16,235 nt of DNA from CAYNNQ01 sp964398785 (GTDB lineage: Bacteria > Desulfobacterota > Desulfovibrionia > Desulfovibrionales > Desulfonatronovibrionaceae), in the NCBI GenBank assembly GCA_964398785.1, contig CAYNNQ010000046.1, positions 1-16,235 of the forward strand. The letters are read 5' to 3'. Shown piece after piece: positions 15,604-16,235 of the stretch. Below the pieces are notes generated by a model. That model searched no databases and was not told where the DNA came from. It saw nothing but the letters and a program-made list of their open reading frames with translations. A program made the position numbers and the translations under genes. Every line of letters begins with the position of its first letter. The first letter of the stretch is position 1.

Positions 15604-16188
15604 ATGACCACTCATGACGCCAGACACGAACAGAGACTGCCGGTTGAAACCGCGATTCTGCCTTTTTTGGGTTCCCGGGACGCAGACTACCAGCCTTTCC
15701 AATATATCATCCAGGATTTCAGTCGGAACGGAGTGCGCATAGCCATCCCCTCCTGGGTGCAAAGCAGGGAAAGACTGTACACGGACGATCAGGTCAATCT
15801 TCATCTCCCCTATAAATTCAAAAACCAGAGCCGGAACCAGGGTAAAGTGGCCTGGGAGAAATGGGAGATCAGCGAAAACGCCCAGGTCTGCGGTATCGCT
15901 CTGGACACATATTTTCCTGAAACATACCCGGTCTTCATCTCCCTGGACACCAAGGAAGTCATTGTCGATCTGGCCCATTTCAGCAGCCTGGAAAAACTTA
16001 TCCTCCTGGTACTGAAAGACTGCGTGCTTTTGAAAAAAGGTATCCTCATTTATCTGGAACACCTGAGTTCCTATTTCACCAGAGTTTCCACATTCAAAAG
16101 AGAGGAATATGCCCTCTTTCGCCAGACGGTAATAAACGACATCAAGGCCGGGCTGGAAAAAAACCTGGCTTATCTGAATGAAACCTAA
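15604..16188 (+). CDS. PilZ-domain c-di-GMP receptor protein
   Basis: The 194-residue protein has both halves of the PilZ ligand site: RHEQR (R-x3-R, residues 7-11) and DFSRNG (D-x-S-x2-G, residues 38-43) followed by the VRIAIP strand. It should bind cyclic di-GMP and adjust motility, surface adhesion or a partner's activity. The domain occupies roughly the first 120 residues; the rest is helical (LEKLILLVLKDCVLLKKG...), perhaps for dimerisation or partner binding. An in-frame TAA at 15598-15600 makes the ATG at 15604 the first possible start; no clear ribosome binding site precedes it. A 79-bp gap with its own inverted repeat separates it from the protease gene, so it is probably its own unit and marks the boundary of the defence region. 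Confidence 0.85.
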   Translation: MTTHDARHEQRLPVETAILPFLGSRDADYQPFQYIIQDFSRNGVRIAIPSWVQSRERLYTDDQVNLHLPYKFKNQSRNQGKVAWEKWEISENAQVCGIALDTYFPETYPVFISLDTKEVIVDLAHFSSLEKLILLVLKDCVLLKKGILIYLEHLSSYFTRVSTFKREEYALFRQTVINDIKAGLEKNLAYLNET

Positions 16189-16235
16189 ATCGAGCGATTT
16201 TTATTCAGTTGTAATTTTTCCTGCGATGAGTAACA

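Overview
The window holds a type III-A (Csm) CRISPR-Cas locus on the minus strand, a divergent plus-strand cluster of four genes that looks like a protease/anti-sigma/sigma signalling module, and a separate c-di-GMP receptor gene at the right edge. The organism is a bacterium with moderate GC. The overall flavour (Csm genes, a TIGR02710-type CARF protein, a Cas6 with a cysteine cluster, PilZ) would suit a sulfate-reducing Desulfobacterota lineage, but that is a weak guess made from the sequence alone.

Layout. (1) 1-1649: a CRISPR array entering from the left edge, 23 repeats of 36 bp with 22 complete spacers of 34-39 bp. The 8-nt tail after the repeat hairpin, the side with the leader and the spacer purine bias all say that it is transcribed on the minus strand, away from the cas genes. 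(2) 1650-1887: leader with repeated GCCAGAG motifs. (3) 10616 down to 1888 (minus strand): cas6, CARF-HEPN ribonuclease, cas10/csm1, csm2, csm3, csm4, csm5, all tightly packed or overlapping. No cas1/cas2 is present here. (4) 10617-10821: divergent control region with a TATAAT box, a 28-bp dyad and other inverted repeats. (5) 10822-15524 (plus strand): small MazF-like(?) protein, sigma-70-like protein, zinc-finger anti-sigma-like protein, and an ATPase-less Lon (S16) protease domain fused to a long helical tail; adjacent genes overlap or nearly touch. (6) 15604-16188: PilZ protein behind an inverted repeat.

How it may work. Cas6 cuts the pre-crRNA at the repeat hairpin. Csm1-5 form the target-RNA-guided complex. 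Cas10 has both an HD nuclease motif and a GGDD cyclase motif, so it should cut DNA and make cyclic oligoadenylate when target RNA is bound. The CARF-HEPN protein should sense that signal and degrade RNA. The divergent module resembles in gene content, though not in visible sensor domain, the known CRISPR-linked protease/sigma systems (CalpL-CalpT-CalpS, and Csx29-Csx30-RpoE of type III-E). I propose that the Lon-like protease cleaves the anti-sigma partner to free the sigma-like factor. No SAVED or CARF domain is evident in the protease, so how it would be switched on is the open question and the most interesting point of the window.
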